Assembly (NCBI RefSeq): GCF_000952155.1
Contig: NZ_JYON01000001.1
Coordinates: forward strand, 248,001-312,000
Reading direction: 5' to 3'
Source: Aliterella atlantica CENA595
GTDB taxonomy: Bacteria; Cyanobacteriota; Cyanobacteriia; Cyanobacteriales; Chroococcidiopsidaceae
DNA: 64,000 nt
A model generated the notes under the pieces. That model saw only the letters and a list, made by a program, of their open reading frames with translations. It did not search any database and had not been told where the DNA came from. Position numbers and translations under genes: made by a program. Positions 18,020-27,264 of the stretch are shown here, one piece after another. How positions within the stretch are numbered: the first letter of the stretch is position 1; each line of letters starts with the position of its first letter.

Positions 18020-19615
18020 TTACGCAAAATTGTGATTCAACGTTGTTAATTCAGGATCGATAATCGTGCGTGTCTCGTCGTCTAACACTTTCACAACTTT
18101 GTGATAAATTTCCTGCGCCTGTTGAGGAGAATCACCAATACTCGTTAATCCCAGCTTGCCAAATTCAGACAAACAACCCATCAGGTGAAAAATTGTTCCA
18201 GTCTCCGTACCCGAATCAAAATGCAGCCTGTGGCTGGCAATAATATCCATCAAATCGTTAGGTAACAAGCCTTGATAGCGTGGTTTTTGCAGGTTATCGG
18301 TAGCTGTGTAGTATTTTGCCCGTCCTTGTTGGCTGTAAAATAGCCCAGTAGAAAGGTCGTAGCGTCCATTAGTGAGCAGTTTTAATGACATAAATGGGTG
18401 CGTAGTACCACCTTTACGCAGATTTATTTCAATTGCTTGAATATCCCACGTATCAACACCATCAGCATTAGGTTGACGCACAGCCAGAAAATCTACGCCA
18501 AAACGCTCCAATGCTCCTTTTTCTGACAGTATTCTGCCAACCTTAATGCCCAAGTCTTGTATCCGCAAACGGTAAGTTTCGTCAGCAGGAAAACGACAGC
18601 CAAGATAGATTTGTCCGTCAGGTCCACCTAATATTTGATCGTGGGTAGATAAGATTTCGACTTCGCCGCTAGGAGTAATTCTACCTTGGACGCTGGGCGA
18701 GCGCTTTTCTTCTCCATCAATAAATTCCTCTACAATCGCCCCAATTTCGGGAATCCGCTTAGAAAAATTATCCCAGTTCTCTGATTTAGCTTGAAAGCGT
18801 AATTGGGCAAATTGCTTGCTCAATGCTGCTACTCTATCAGCATGAGATGCCGATTTTGGGGCAAAATCTGCAATCGGTTTTAGATCCAACAGCGCATTTG
18901 CTTCACCAGAAATGCCTTCATTGAGTTTAACTACCATGCGTTTTAGCTGCGGCTGACGTTCCCATAATTGGGCTGCGGCTGTTGCTAATTCTTCTACACT
19001 CCACAAACTTTCATCGCTACCATCAGGATAAGGAATACCAGCTTGAGCGAAAATTTGCCGACTACCGCTTTTTGTTCCCCAAATTTGCAATGCTGGATCT
19101 GCTGCATATAAGGGTACTCCCAACTGTACGGATAAATCTCGCTCCCAATCTGAGGAGTTATAGCAAATCATAAAAGATTTATCCGCTCGCAATGCTTGCC
19201 GAATGCGAGCAATCAATCGGGGACGTTCTAAAATTTTCTGCGTCAGTGGTTTTTGGGAAGAATCGTAAGTAGAAAGCAGTAGCAAGCGATCGCGGGCGTG
19301 GGAAAATGGAATACCTGGCAGCAATTGCAAATAGTAATCGATCACGCTAGGGTGCAACGGCTGGGAAGTAACGTATATTAACCGCGTGCGTGGATTTTGC
19401 AGGCGAATTAAGGAAAACAGCAAGCGTTCTTCGTAATGGTGAACTCCCTCTATTTTCTGCAATTCCTGCTGATTGACGCTGAGAGATGGTATGACCAAAA
19501 TATCGCCATCGCTGCGATCGAACACTTCTACACTATGCCAGCGATCGCGCAAAACATCCTGCAACTGGTGAAATTCCAATTGCTGTTCTGATGAAGAATA
19601 ATCTAAAGTTTGCAT
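18020..19615 (-). CDS. ATP-grasp ligase, related to peptide ligase PGM1
   Basis: A 531-residue protein with an N-terminal region of about 190 residues and an ATP-grasp fold (about 190-420). ATP-grasp features: GTKSGSRQIFAQAGIPYPDG, the lysine strand KRMVVKLNEGISGEANALL, IVEEFIDGEEKRSPSVQG and IQAIEINLRKGGTTHP (metal-binding E and N). PGM1 joins an amino acid derivative to a peptide in pheganomycin synthesis. The cyanobacterial relatives are widespread and lack a known product, so the ligated substrates here are unknown. It is divergent from a MOSC gene; no biosynthetic cluster is visible. Confidence 0.8.
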   Translation of the reverse strand: MQTLDYSSSEQQLEFHQLQDVLRDRWHSVEVFDRSDGDILVIPSLSVNQQELQKIEGVHHYEERLLFSLIRLQNPRTRLIYVTSQPLHPSVIDYYLQLLPGIPFSHARDRLLLLSTYDSSQKPLTQKILERPRLIARIRQALRADKSFMICYNSSDWERDLSVQLGVPLYAADPALQIWGTKSGSRQIFAQAGIPYPDGSDESLWSVEELATAAAQLWERQPQLKRMVVKLNEGISGEANALLDLKPIADFAPKSASHADRVAALSKQFAQLRFQAKSENWDNFSKRIPEIGAIVEEFIDGEEKRSPSVQGRITPSGEVEILSTHDQILGGPDGQIYLGCRFPADETYRLRIQDLGIKVGRILSEKGALERFGVDFLAVRQPNADGVDTWDIQAIEINLRKGGTTHPFMSLKLLTNGRYDLSTGLFYSQQGRAKYYTATDNLQKPRYQGLLPNDLMDIIASHRLHFDSGTETGTIFHLMGCLSEFGKLGLTSIGDSPQQAQEIYHKVVKVLDDETRTIIDPELTTLNHNFA

Positions 19616-19759
19616 CGCCCCAGCCCTACCAAGCGCCCATACATAGCGATCTTACTCTGGCACTCCAGTTAAGCAAAATATATCTGTAGGAACAATCATA
19701 TATTAGTTTTGGGTTATAAATAACTTTGTCACCTTTTACTGTTTTAGCGGCTCAATTTT

Positions 19760-19840
19760 TTATATCTCAGCAGTTTCTTTCTTCTGTGCGTAGTATAAAT
19801 CCCGTGGCACTTGAAGATTCAACCAAAAGTCGGGTGACAT
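19760..19840 (-). pseudogene. Remnant of a HigA-type antitoxin gene (C-terminal end)
   Basis: The minus strand reads MSPDFWLNLQVPRDLYYAQK and six further codons to TAA at 19760-19762. The S-P-D-F-W-L-N-L-Q block followed by D-L-Y is the end of the HigA/VapI family of HTH antitoxins. There is no HTH domain upstream; only about seven further family-like codons extend to the MOSC gene. It is therefore a truncated relic between two divergent genes. Confidence 0.65.
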
Positions 19841-19867
19841 TCTATAACAAATATTAGGGGCTTGGTT

Positions 19868-20674
19868 ATGGCAGATGAATCAGTAGTTGGCTCAATCGTT
19901 TCGCTGTGGCGCTATCCGGTAAAGTCAATGATGGGCGAAGAACTTAATGCTAGTGAGGTTACAGACAGTGGCTTGTTAGGCGATCGCGCTTACGCGCTGG
20001 TGGATGCTGAGACTGGCAAAATTATCAGTGCTAAACTGCCGCGCAAATGGGGCATTTTATTCGACTGTCGCGCTGCGCTCAATTCACCTTTGCAGGTAAA
20101 AATTACCCTGCCAGATGGAGAAGTCGTTATGGGTGATACGGCAGATGTAGATCGAATTCTCTCTACGACATTTGGGCGTAAAGTGAAGCTAGAAACCGCC
20201 GCACCTGAAAATCCCAGCATTGAAATGTACGCGCCAGACATTGAAGGCTTACCAGATGCCGATGCCGAAACAAACGCAGACATTCGACCTAGCACTTTCT
20301 TTGATGCGGCTACTGTGCATTTGCTGACAACAGCGACACTCAATCAATTGCAGTCACTCACTCCCACATCGCGGTTTGAAACTCGGCGGTTTCGCCCCAA
20401 TTTAGTAATTCAGCCTGCTAATAATGCAACTGGATTTGTAGAGAATAACTGGGTAGGCAAGACCTTAGCAATTGGCAACGATGTACGACTGAAAATTACT
20501 GAACCTTGTCCGCGCTGCGTCATGACTACCATGCCCCAGGGAGAACTACCCAAAGATCTCGAAATTCTCCACACCGCAGTCAAGCACAATGACGGTCATA
20601 TCGGTATCTATGCCAACGTTTTGCAGGGCGGTACGATTCGACGTGGCGATACGGTGGAGATCGTTACTGGGTAG
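19868..20674 (+). CDS. MOSC domain protein
   Basis: MOSC proteins bind molybdenum cofactor or pass sulfur, as in mARC-type reductases and YcbX. The 268 residues start at ATG 19868; a TTG two codons upstream is less likely. An N-terminal beta-barrel (SIVSLWRYPVKSMMGEEL) precedes the MOSC domain, with the conserved FETRRFRPNLVI and the cysteine motif EPCPRCVMTTMPQG. No partner reductase is adjacent; the next gene is a GFA protein. Confidence 0.88.
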   Translation: MADESVVGSIVSLWRYPVKSMMGEELNASEVTDSGLLGDRAYALVDAETGKIISAKLPRKWGILFDCRAALNSPLQVKITLPDGEVVMGDTADVDRILSTTFGRKVKLETAAPENPSIEMYAPDIEGLPDADAETNADIRPSTFFDAATVHLLTTATLNQLQSLTPTSRFETRRFRPNLVIQPANNATGFVENNWVGKTLAIGNDVRLKITEPCPRCVMTTMPQGELPKDLEILHTAVKHNDGHIGIYANVLQGGTIRRGDTVEIVTG

Positions 20675-20777
20675 GAAGTTTGAACCTTGCGCGATCGCAA
20701 GCCACCGAATGCGCTTAAACCTTGAATAGTTCTGAACAACCGTGCAGTATTACAAATAAAGAACAAGAACGGGTATT

Positions 20778-21257
20778 ATGGACGACTGGAATTTACCCTG
20801 GGAAGGCGGATGTCGTTGCGGACAAGTACGGTTTAAGGTGAGTGTCCCGCCTCTACTGACAATGGCTTGCCACTGTACGGGCTGCCAGCGGATGACCGCT
20901 AGCGCTTTTTCTTTGAGCATTGCCATCCCCAGTGTTGGATTTTCAATCCTCAAAGGCGAGCCGACTATTGGTGGCTTACACGGCGCAGCGCGACATTACT
21001 TCTGCCCATATTGCAACAGTTGGATGTTTACTCGACTGGAAGGAATTGAGGAATTCGTCAATCTGCGTCCGACAATGCTAGATGATGCATCATGGTTCGC
21101 GCCTTTTATCGAAACTTGGACGCAAGAAAAGCTACCCTGGGCGAAGACTCCTGCCATTCATAGCTTCGAGACACTACCTAACTATGAAGACTATGCAGGA
21201 TTGACAGAAGAATATGCCAAACAAGCGTCGAAACCTGCATTCAGGAGTGCAGATTGA
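20778..21257 (+). CDS. GFA family zinc protein (glutathione-dependent formaldehyde-activating enzyme-like)
   Basis: A 159-residue Mss4-like zinc fold. Zinc cysteines are seen at C12/C14 (GGCRCGQ), C31/C33/C36 (CHCTGCQ) and in FCPYC near residue 76. Family members are annotated after Gfa, but most, including probably this one, have no demonstrated activity with formaldehyde. It follows the MOSC gene on the same strand after about 100 bp. Confidence 0.88.
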   Translation: MDDWNLPWEGGCRCGQVRFKVSVPPLLTMACHCTGCQRMTASAFSLSIAIPSVGFSILKGEPTIGGLHGAARHYFCPYCNSWMFTRLEGIEEFVNLRPTMLDDASWFAPFIETWTQEKLPWAKTPAIHSFETLPNYEDYAGLTEEYAKQASKPAFRSAD

Positions 21258-21360
21258 AGGCTATTCTAATCTTTAAGGCAGCAACTCCTAGTATTTTTGA
21301 GTTGTTTGAGGAGTGGGAGAGCGGGAATCCCCCTGTAATCCCCCTTATCTCCCAGCTTAA

Positions 21361-22650
21361 CTAAATAATCGTGCCATCCTTAATTACGGCATTTTTCATC
21401 ACTACAACGATGCCGCTACGGATATAGAAACCTTGACTTTCTCTTTCAGCTTCTTCTACTCGATCTTTATTGATAATCTGCACGTCGCAACCTATACGAG
21501 CATTTTTGTCAATAATTGCCCGACGAATTGTACTGTTGGAACCGATTCCCAAGGGAACGTTATTGCCTTCGCATTGCGATTGCTCTTCTGCAAAGGGCTG
21601 GTAGAAGTCTGCGCCCATGAGTAAGGAATCGTCAATAATACAGCCTGATTCTACACGCGATCGCACTCCTAATACTGAATGCTGAATCCGACAATTTTTT
21701 AAAATACAGCCTTCACCGATAATTGATTCTGTCACCTGGCAATCTAAAAGTTTGCTCGGTGGCAAATAACGAGCGCGGCTGTATATTGGCGCAAGCTCAT
21801 CGTAAAAGCTAAAAGGCGGATGCGGTTGTTTTGTCAGTGCCAAGTTAGCATCATAAAAAGCTTCTATTGTTCCAATATCTTCCCAATAGCCATTAAACAA
21901 GTAAGCTTGGACGTTGTGATTCTTGGCTGCTGCAGGAATAATCTCTTTACCAAAATCAGTTTGTTCTAGCGATTGCCGGAGCAAATTGATCAAAACTTCT
22001 CTTTTGAAAACATAAATGCCCATTGAGGCAATATATGGCTGCTGCTTGGCTTGTTCGGCACTTAAACCCAACACCGTAGTATCGACTTGCATTTGCCTTA
22101 GCTCTTCACCTGTGGGCTTTTCGCTAAAGTCTACTACCCTACCGGAATCGTCAATTTTCATCAAGCCAAAACTCGATGCTAGGCGTTCGGAGATGGGAAC
22201 AACCGACAGAGTAATATCTGCCTGCGTCTCGCGGTGGCGCTGCACGAACAAGCGATAATCCATCCGGTACAAATGATCGCCTGATAAGATGAGAAATTCA
22301 TCGACTTCCCACTCTTCTAGCAACCAAATATATTGGCGCACAGCATCGGCTGTACCCTGGAACCAGTTAGGATTTTCTGGTGTTTGCTGGGCAGCTAGCA
22401 CTTCGACAAAGCCATCTGTAAAGCCAGGAAAACTATAAGCGCGAGCGATATGACGATTGAGCGAAGCAGAGTTGAATTGCGTAAGAACGTAGATTTTGTA
22501 TATTTCGGAATTGATACAATTACTAACTGGAATATCAATCAGGCGGTATTTGCCTGCTAATGGTACTGCTGGCTTGGCGCGTAGCTTAGTAAGCGGGTAA
22601 AGCCGAGTACCCGCACCGCCGCCTAAAATGATCGCTAATACTTTCTTCAC
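21361..22650 (-). CDS. glgC: Glucose-1-phosphate adenylyltransferase (ADP-glucose pyrophosphorylase)
   Basis: Makes ADP-glucose for glycogen; in cyanobacteria it is activated by 3-phosphoglycerate and inhibited by phosphate. The start is GTG 22650, behind GGAGG with 7 nt spacing. This gives 429 residues beginning [17 protein letters not shown], the usual cyanobacterial length; an ORF extension of 52 codons upstream is not family sequence. The nucleotidyltransferase domain has [16 protein letters not shown] and [10 protein letters not shown], the left-handed beta-helix follows, and the C-terminal activator-site lysine lies in [16 protein letters not shown]. Confidence 0.96.
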   Translation of the reverse strand: MKKVLAIILGGGAGTRLYPLTKLRAKPAVPLAGKYRLIDIPVSNCINSEIYKIYVLTQFNSASLNRHIARAYSFPGFTDGFVEVLAAQQTPENPNWFQGTADAVRQYIWLLEEWEVDEFLILSGDHLYRMDYRLFVQRHRETQADITLSVVPISERLASSFGLMKIDDSGRVVDFSEKPTGEELRQMQVDTTVLGLSAEQAKQQPYIASMGIYVFKREVLINLLRQSLEQTDFGKEIIPAAAKNHNVQAYLFNGYWEDIGTIEAFYDANLALTKQPHPPFSFYDELAPIYSRARYLPPSKLLDCQVTESIIGEGCILKNCRIQHSVLGVRSRVESGCIIDDSLLMGADFYQPFAEEQSQCEGNNVPLGIGSNSTIRRAIIDKNARIGCDVQIINKDRVEEAERESQGFYIRSGIVVVMKNAVIKDGTII

Positions 22651-22755
22651 TAAAATTCCTCCAGGCTGCCTATCAACTCTCAAGTTTAGTGTCTGATTGT
22701 GTGGCTCGGTTGGCAAGGGGGTTAGGGGGATCTCATACCCCCTAAAAGATAAATA

Positions 22756-22777
22756 GGGTGCATTAATCAATGCACCC
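22756..22777 (-). terminator. Perfect hairpin between the MoaD-like gene and glgC
   Basis: GGGTGCATT and AATGCACCC pair around a 4-nt loop. On the minus strand the stem is followed by TATTTATCTTTT, suiting termination after the MoaD-like gene. A second inverted repeat (TAGGGGG 22723-22729, CCCCCTA 22738-22744) lies just beyond. The first palindrome resembles a dispersed cyanobacterial repeat. Confidence 0.5.
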
Positions 22778-22821
22778 GTACCACACCAACTATTTAACAA
22801 GTACAAGATTAGCTAATGTTA

Positions 22822-23097
22822 TCAACCGCCAGCAACAGCAGGAACTATACTAACTTCGTCACCTTCTTTTAGCGGTGTATCTGTGCCTTCTAGAAAGCGG
22901 ATATCTTCGCTATTGACGTATAAGTTCAAAAATCTGCGTGGCTGTCCCTGTTCGTCACACAAACGGGCTTTGATACCAGGGCAACTTTGCTCTAAAGATT
23001 CAATTAATTCTGCAATAGTCGCACCACTACATTCTAGGGTAGGCTGGTCGTTGGTAAATTTTTGCAGGGGAGTGGGAATTAGAACTTTGACGGACAT
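22822..23097 (-). CDS. MoaD/ThiS family sulfur-carrier-like protein
   Basis: A 91-residue ubiquitin-fold protein ending in the Gly-Gly tail (SIVPAVAGG) that MoaD/ThiS carriers use as a thiocarboxylate. It starts [14 protein letters not shown]. It lies 91 bp downstream of thrC on the same strand; a second family member (24810-25070) lies upstream of thrC. Which sulfur acceptor it serves is unknown: candidates are molybdopterin, thiazole, or a PLP enzyme like the neighbour. Confidence 0.88.
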   Translation of the reverse strand: MSVKVLIPTPLQKFTNDQPTLECSGATIAELIESLEQSCPGIKARLCDEQGQPRRFLNLYVNSEDIRFLEGTDTPLKEGDEVSIVPAVAGG

Positions 23098-23123
23098 ATT
23101 TGGAGATGGGAAGACAAGGGTTA

Positions 23124-23157
23124 ATAATTCGTAATTCGTAATTCGCGCATTCGTAAT
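23124..23157. repeat. Heptamer tandem repeat between thrC and the MoaD-like gene
   Basis: About four copies of an ATTCGTA-type 7-mer (AATTCGT phase), some imperfect. This is a short tandemly repeated repetitive sequence of the kind frequent in filamentous and related cyanobacteria. Confidence 0.7.
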
Positions 23158-23188
23158 TACTAGGGGACAAGGGGGACTACAGGGGGAT

Positions 23189-24481
23189 CTAAACCAACAC
23201 TGGCTGCCAGTCTAGACGATCTAGCGTACGCGCTCTTTCGATCGCTCTTTCAAAGCTGTCTAACTTAGCTTCAATCGTTAGTGGTTCGCCGATATAGCCT
23301 TGTACGGCTTCCTGGGTTTTTAGCCCGTTGCCTGTAATATATACTACTGTGGTTTCTTCAGGATCGATTTTGCCTGCTTCTACTAGCTTTTTGAGTACGG
23401 CTACTGTCGTTCCGCCTGCTGTCTCTGTAAATATGCCTTCGGTTTCTGCTAGTAACTTGATGCCTTCAATAATTTCTGCATCGTTGACTGATTCAATATT
23501 ACCGTTGGTTTTCCGAGCTATATCTAAAGCATATACGCCGTCTGCTGGATTGCCGATCGCAATTGATTTAGCAATTGTACTTGGCTTGACTGGCTTAATA
23601 AAGTCTCTATCTTCCCGATAAGCTTGAGCAATCGGCGAACAACCTTCTGCTTGTGCGCCGCTAAAACGGACTTTTTTCTCGTCTACTAAGCCAACTTGAA
23701 CAAATTCTTGGAAACCTTTGTAGATTTTGGTAAATAACGAGCCAGAAGCTAAAGGCGCAACAATATGGTCTGGTAATTGCCAGCCTAGTTGTTCGGCAAC
23801 TTCGTAACCGAGAGTTTTTGAACCTTCGGAGTAGTAAGGACGCAAATTGATATTGACAAATCCCCAACCGTATGTATTGGCAACTTCGCAGCAAAGACGG
23901 TTAACTTGGTCGTAGTTACCTTCTACTGCCATGACTGTAGGACCGTAGATTAAAGTACCGAGGACTTTACCAGCTTCTAAGTCAGCAGGAATAAATACGC
24001 AACAGTCTAGACCAGCATGAGCGGCGATCGCTGCTGTAGAATTAGCTAAGTTTCCGGTACTAGCGCAAGAGACAGTTGTAAATCCTAGTTCGCGGGCGCG
24101 GGTAAGAGCGACGGACACTACTCTATCTTTGAAGCTCAGAGTAGGCATATTGACGGCATCGTTCTTGATGTAGAGATTTTTCAATCCCAAGCGTCGCGCT
24201 AACCGATTTGCCTTGACCAGCGGAGTCATCCCAGTACCGACATCAATGGGGTTATCGGTAGCTACAGGTAAAAATGCTTTGTAACGCCAAATTGAATTTG
24301 GTCCAGCTTGAATGCTTTCGCGGGTGACGCTGCGACGCAGAGCATTGTAGTCATAAGTTACTTCTAATGGTCCAAAGCAAAATTCGCAAACGTGGCTAGC
24401 TTTTAGTTCGTATTCTGCGCCGCATTCTTTACACTTTAGGGCGCTAAATGTGGCTGTTGTTTGTGCGATCGCGCTGGTCAT
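23189..24481 (-). CDS. thrC: Threonine synthase
   Basis: A PLP enzyme converting O-phosphohomoserine to threonine. The 430 residues carry an N-terminal zinc-ribbon-like domain with C17/C20 and C32/C35. The PLP lysine is K118 (PTLSFKDR), and the glycine-rich phosphate loop is [13 protein letters not shown]. It is flanked by MoaD/ThiS-like genes on both sides on the same strand. A hairpin lies upstream of the start. Identification of the fold-type II enzyme is certain; threonine synthase is the best assignment. Confidence 0.93.
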   Translation of the reverse strand: MTSAIAQTTATFSALKCKECGAEYELKASHVCEFCFGPLEVTYDYNALRRSVTRESIQAGPNSIWRYKAFLPVATDNPIDVGTGMTPLVKANRLARRLGLKNLYIKNDAVNMPTLSFKDRVVSVALTRARELGFTTVSCASTGNLANSTAAIAAHAGLDCCVFIPADLEAGKVLGTLIYGPTVMAVEGNYDQVNRLCCEVANTYGWGFVNINLRPYYSEGSKTLGYEVAEQLGWQLPDHIVAPLASGSLFTKIYKGFQEFVQVGLVDEKKVRFSGAQAEGCSPIAQAYREDRDFIKPVKPSTIAKSIAIGNPADGVYALDIARKTNGNIESVNDAEIIEGIKLLAETEGIFTETAGGTTVAVLKKLVEAGKIDPEETTVVYITGNGLKTQEAVQGYIGEPLTIEAKLDSFERAIERARTLDRLDWQPVLV

Positions 24482-24551
24482 TAGAACTGCTCTCCGTCTC
24501 TTAGTCCGTCAACTTCGTTTGATACTAACACGCGCTATTTTGCACGTCAAA

Positions 24552-24578
24552 CAAACCCGACTTTTTTTATCGGGTTTG
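24552..24578 (-). terminator. Hairpin upstream of thrC
   Basis: CAAACCCGA (24552-24560) pairs perfectly with TCGGGTTTG (24570-24578) around a 9-nt loop. On the minus strand it lies between the moaD-like gene and thrC and is followed by TTTG, a weak T-tract. It may end the upstream unit or sit in the thrC leader. Confidence 0.45.
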
Positions 24579-24780
24579 CTTTGTAACATGATAACTAATT
24601 AACTAAACGTCTTGTATAGCAACAGTTATAGTTATTGCAGGTAAGTAAAAACAACGATTATTCAGCGCTCGAAACAATAAAAGTCCACGATTTATAAGTA
24701 AAATTAATATTTTTCTTTATATTTAGCTTTATCAACAGCCATTGGCTAATCAGTTAAAAGTTCAACATTTGCGTACTAAT

Positions 24781-24806
24781 AACTGGTCACTGGTCACTGG
24801 TCACTG
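24781..24806. repeat. ACTGGTC tandem repeat
   Basis: About three and a half units of a CACTGGT heptamer. Related copies occur at 28751-28763, 34644-34677 and 56121-56154, each right beside a gene end. Confidence 0.75.
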
Positions 24807-24809
24807 TTA

Positions 24810-25070
24810 TTACCCGCCGCTAACAGGCGGAATCATAACTAACTCGTCGCCGTCTTGCAGTAGAGTTTCAGGCGGAACAAACTGCAAATTGACACCGAAG
24901 CGAGTGATATTTTGCCATTTTTGCAGTTCGGGATGTTCGGCAATCAATTGTGCTAAGACTGTAGCTACTGAAGTTTGCGCGGGAAGTTGCAGCACTAACT
25001 CGGATCGCCCATAAGCTTCTTGATATGCTGCAAATAGCTTGAGCGTGACAGTAATTAAAGACTCAGACAT
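24810..25070 (-). CDS. MoaD/ThiS family protein, probable molybdopterin synthase small subunit
   Basis: An 86-residue ubiquitin-fold carrier with the C-terminal Gly-Gly (VMIPPVSGG). The start TVTLKLFAAYQEAYGRSEL resembles MoaD more closely than the other copy at 22822. No moaE, moaA or thiG is in the window. It ends beside a tandem repeat and starts 3 bp after the stop of the J-domain gene upstream, so the two are co-transcribed. Confidence 0.85.
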   Translation of the reverse strand: MSESLITVTLKLFAAYQEAYGRSELVLQLPAQTSVATVLAQLIAEHPELQKWQNITRFGVNLQFVPPETLLQDGDELVMIPPVSGG

Positions 25071-25073
25071 AAG

Positions 25074-25658
25074 CTACCACAAGCGTTCCAAGCGACGAAA
25101 ATCTCTTTCTACTTCAGACCACAACTGACGGTTGTGAGGGTCAGTATTTAAGGCTTTTTTGAGGAAAATTCGGGCTTTATCTAGCTGTCTTTGGTCAACT
25201 AACTGACTGCCATAACGCTGATATGCGATCGCCTGCCACGATTTTACCTCAAGGTCGTAAGGTAAACGTTGCGCTAATGCTTCGACAAGTGCGATCGCTT
25301 TGACAAACTTTTTGTACTTCCACAACTGCTGTAATTGTTGATGGTAGTCGTTTTTCAGCTTTTGTTCGGCAACAGATAACGGCGGCGATTGAGGATAAGG
25401 ATCTTTGCGCGTTACCTTTGTTTTGGCTGACTGCGTTACTTTTTCCTGAGATTCAACCGAACGTTCGAGCGACGGTTGAACTGTACTCAGTAACAACTTA
25501 TAAGCATCGCTCAAAGCAATAAACTTTTCTTTAGCTGCGTTGCTAGGATTGATATCAGGGTGGTATTGCCTTGCTAGGCGGCGGTAGGATGCTTTGATTT
25601 CAACTAGCGTAGCTCCCGACTTTAATTCCAACAAGTGGTAACAATCTGCAATGTCCAT
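25074..25658 (-). CDS. J-domain protein with C-terminal TPR-like region
   Basis: A 194-residue DnaK co-chaperone. The J domain (residues 1-65) has the essential HPD at 33-35 and the DAYKLL helix. A charged linker follows. Residues 105-190 form helical hairpins resembling TPR repeats (AIALVEALAQRLPYD, ARIFLKKALNTDPHNRQLW). It has no zinc-finger or G/F domain, so it is a specialised type III J-protein. It lies between clpP and the moaD-like gene on the same strand. Confidence 0.85.
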   Translation of the reverse strand: MDIADCYHLLELKSGATLVEIKASYRRLARQYHPDINPSNAAKEKFIALSDAYKLLLSTVQPSLERSVESQEKVTQSAKTKVTRKDPYPQSPPLSVAEQKLKNDYHQQLQQLWKYKKFVKAIALVEALAQRLPYDLEVKSWQAIAYQRYGSQLVDQRQLDKARIFLKKALNTDPHNRQLWSEVERDFRRLERLW

Positions 25659-25715
25659 AGATGAAATAATAGCCCCCAGTAGCTAAAGATTTTAACTTGC
25701 TGGAGGCTAAAGCAG

Positions 25716-26306
25716 TTAGACTCGTTCGATAACGCGATCGATTAAACCATAAGCTACTGCTTCTTCAGCAGACATGAAATAATCGCGATCGGTATCTTTC
25801 TCAATTTTTTCTAGAGTTTGTCCAGTTTGATCGGCAAGCATCTGATTTAGTTGATGCCTTAGCCGCAAAATTTCTCTAGCTTCAATTTCGATATCTGTCG
25901 CTTGACCTTGTGCGCCACCTAGCGGTTGGTGGATCATAATCCTAGCGTGGGGAAGTGCAAGCCGTTTGCCCTTAGTCCCAGCAGCTAGCAAAAACGAACC
26001 CATAGAAGCAGCCATACCAACGCAAATAGTCACGATATTTGATTTGATATGACGCATAGTGTCATAGATTGCCAAACCTGCTGTAACCGAACCACCAGGA
26101 GAGTTGATGTAGATATAAATATCTTTGCTTTGATCTTCAGAATCTAGATAAAGCAATCTCGCAATGATGGAATTTGCCATACCATCACTAACTTCTCCAC
26201 TTAAGAAGATAATCCGCTCCAACGAAAGACGCTCGTAGATATTAATCCACTGTGTAAAAGGTTCGCCAGGAAAGCGGTGGGGAACTCTAGGAATACCAAT
26301 AGGCAT
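25716..26306 (-). CDS. clpP: Clp protease catalytic subunit, ClpP3-like
   Basis: A serine protease subunit of the tetradecameric Clp core. The 196 residues carry the triad: Ser101 (GMAASMGSF), His126 (MIHQP) and an Asp in DTDRDYFMS (about 175). The gene directly follows clpR with a 30-bp gap; in Synechococcus the ClpP3-ClpR pair forms a mixed ring served by ClpC, and the same partnership is inferred here. Confidence 0.94.
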   Translation of the reverse strand: MPIGIPRVPHRFPGEPFTQWINIYERLSLERIIFLSGEVSDGMANSIIARLLYLDSEDQSKDIYIYINSPGGSVTAGLAIYDTMRHIKSNIVTICVGMAASMGSFLLAAGTKGKRLALPHARIMIHQPLGGAQGQATDIEIEAREILRLRHQLNQMLADQTGQTLEKIEKDTDRDYFMSAEEAVAYGLIDRVIERV

Positions 26307-26336
26307 AAAATTCTCTCCTGTAAATGAAAATAGAAA

Positions 26337-27026
26337 TTAACGAGGCAGAGCAACAGGTTGAGGAAGATCGCGAGAACTTGCCAAAACTCGATCGATTAAG
26401 CCATATTCTTGAGCTTGTTGAGGAGTCATATAGAACATCCGATCCATATCTTTAGAAATTTTCTCTTTCGGCTGACCTGTATTATTAGAGAGAATATCTA
26501 AAATAACCCCCTTATTTGCCAAAACTTCTTTAGCTTGGATTTGGATATCTGTAGCTTGAGAGTAAGGAGCGCGACGGCGGGCTTGGTGCAATACAATCGT
26601 AGCGTTGGGAAGACTAGCTCTAAAGCCTTTTGTCCCTGCCGATAAAATCATTGCTGCCGTACCCATCGCCTGACCAATACAGATAGTATGAACTGGTGGC
26701 TTGATGTAGTTTAGCGTGTCGCAAATGGCAAAAGCTTCGGTTTCAAAGCCGATCGCATCGCCGCCATACCAAGAAGTACCTGTAGAGTTGATGTAAATAT
26801 AAATAGGTTTTTCTGGGTCATCGTATTGCAAGTAGAGCAATTGAGCAATAATTAGCTCGGTAACATCTACACCAAGTTGCTGCTTATACTCATCGGGAGA
26901 TACCAAAGGTAGCCCTAGATAAACAATCCGTTCCTTTAAAAGTAAAGACGGTAAATCTGGCGGTGGTGTGCGGTAGGAGGAATCGCCGTAATAAGGCGCT
27001 TGAACAGCTTTGACTGGTGAGTTCAT
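26337..27026 (-). CDS. clpR: ClpR, catalytically inactive Clp protease subunit
   Basis: 229 residues with the ClpP fold, but the nucleophile region reads ICIGQAMGTAAM, so the catalytic serine is missing; the histidine in VLHQARR remains. The insert YINSTGTSWYGGDAIGFETEA in place of the usual glycine loop, and the longer ends, are characteristic of cyanobacterial ClpR. It is first in the clpR-clpP3 unit. Confidence 0.93.
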   Translation of the reverse strand: MNSPVKAVQAPYYGDSSYRTPPPDLPSLLLKERIVYLGLPLVSPDEYKQQLGVDVTELIIAQLLYLQYDDPEKPIYIYINSTGTSWYGGDAIGFETEAFAICDTLNYIKPPVHTICIGQAMGTAAMILSAGTKGFRASLPNATIVLHQARRRAPYSQATDIQIQAKEVLANKGVILDILSNNTGQPKEKISKDMDRMFYMTPQQAQEYGLIDRVLASSRDLPQPVALPR

Positions 27027-27264
27027 AGCAACTGATGCCTGAAATAATGCCGTTATCTGTTAATACATCCTAACGCGACGCGCAACTTCACGAGCAGTAC
27101 GGATTTCCAGAGGGCGATCGCTCTATTTGTTAACCTACAACTGGGGAAGACCTAAGATATCCTGGGTATTGATAGTGTAGCTATATGAATGACTTTTGAT
27201 GGCGTTGATGTAACGCTGTTTTGCTCGCTAATAATTTCTCTAGCTTTAGTTAGGAATCTACTTC

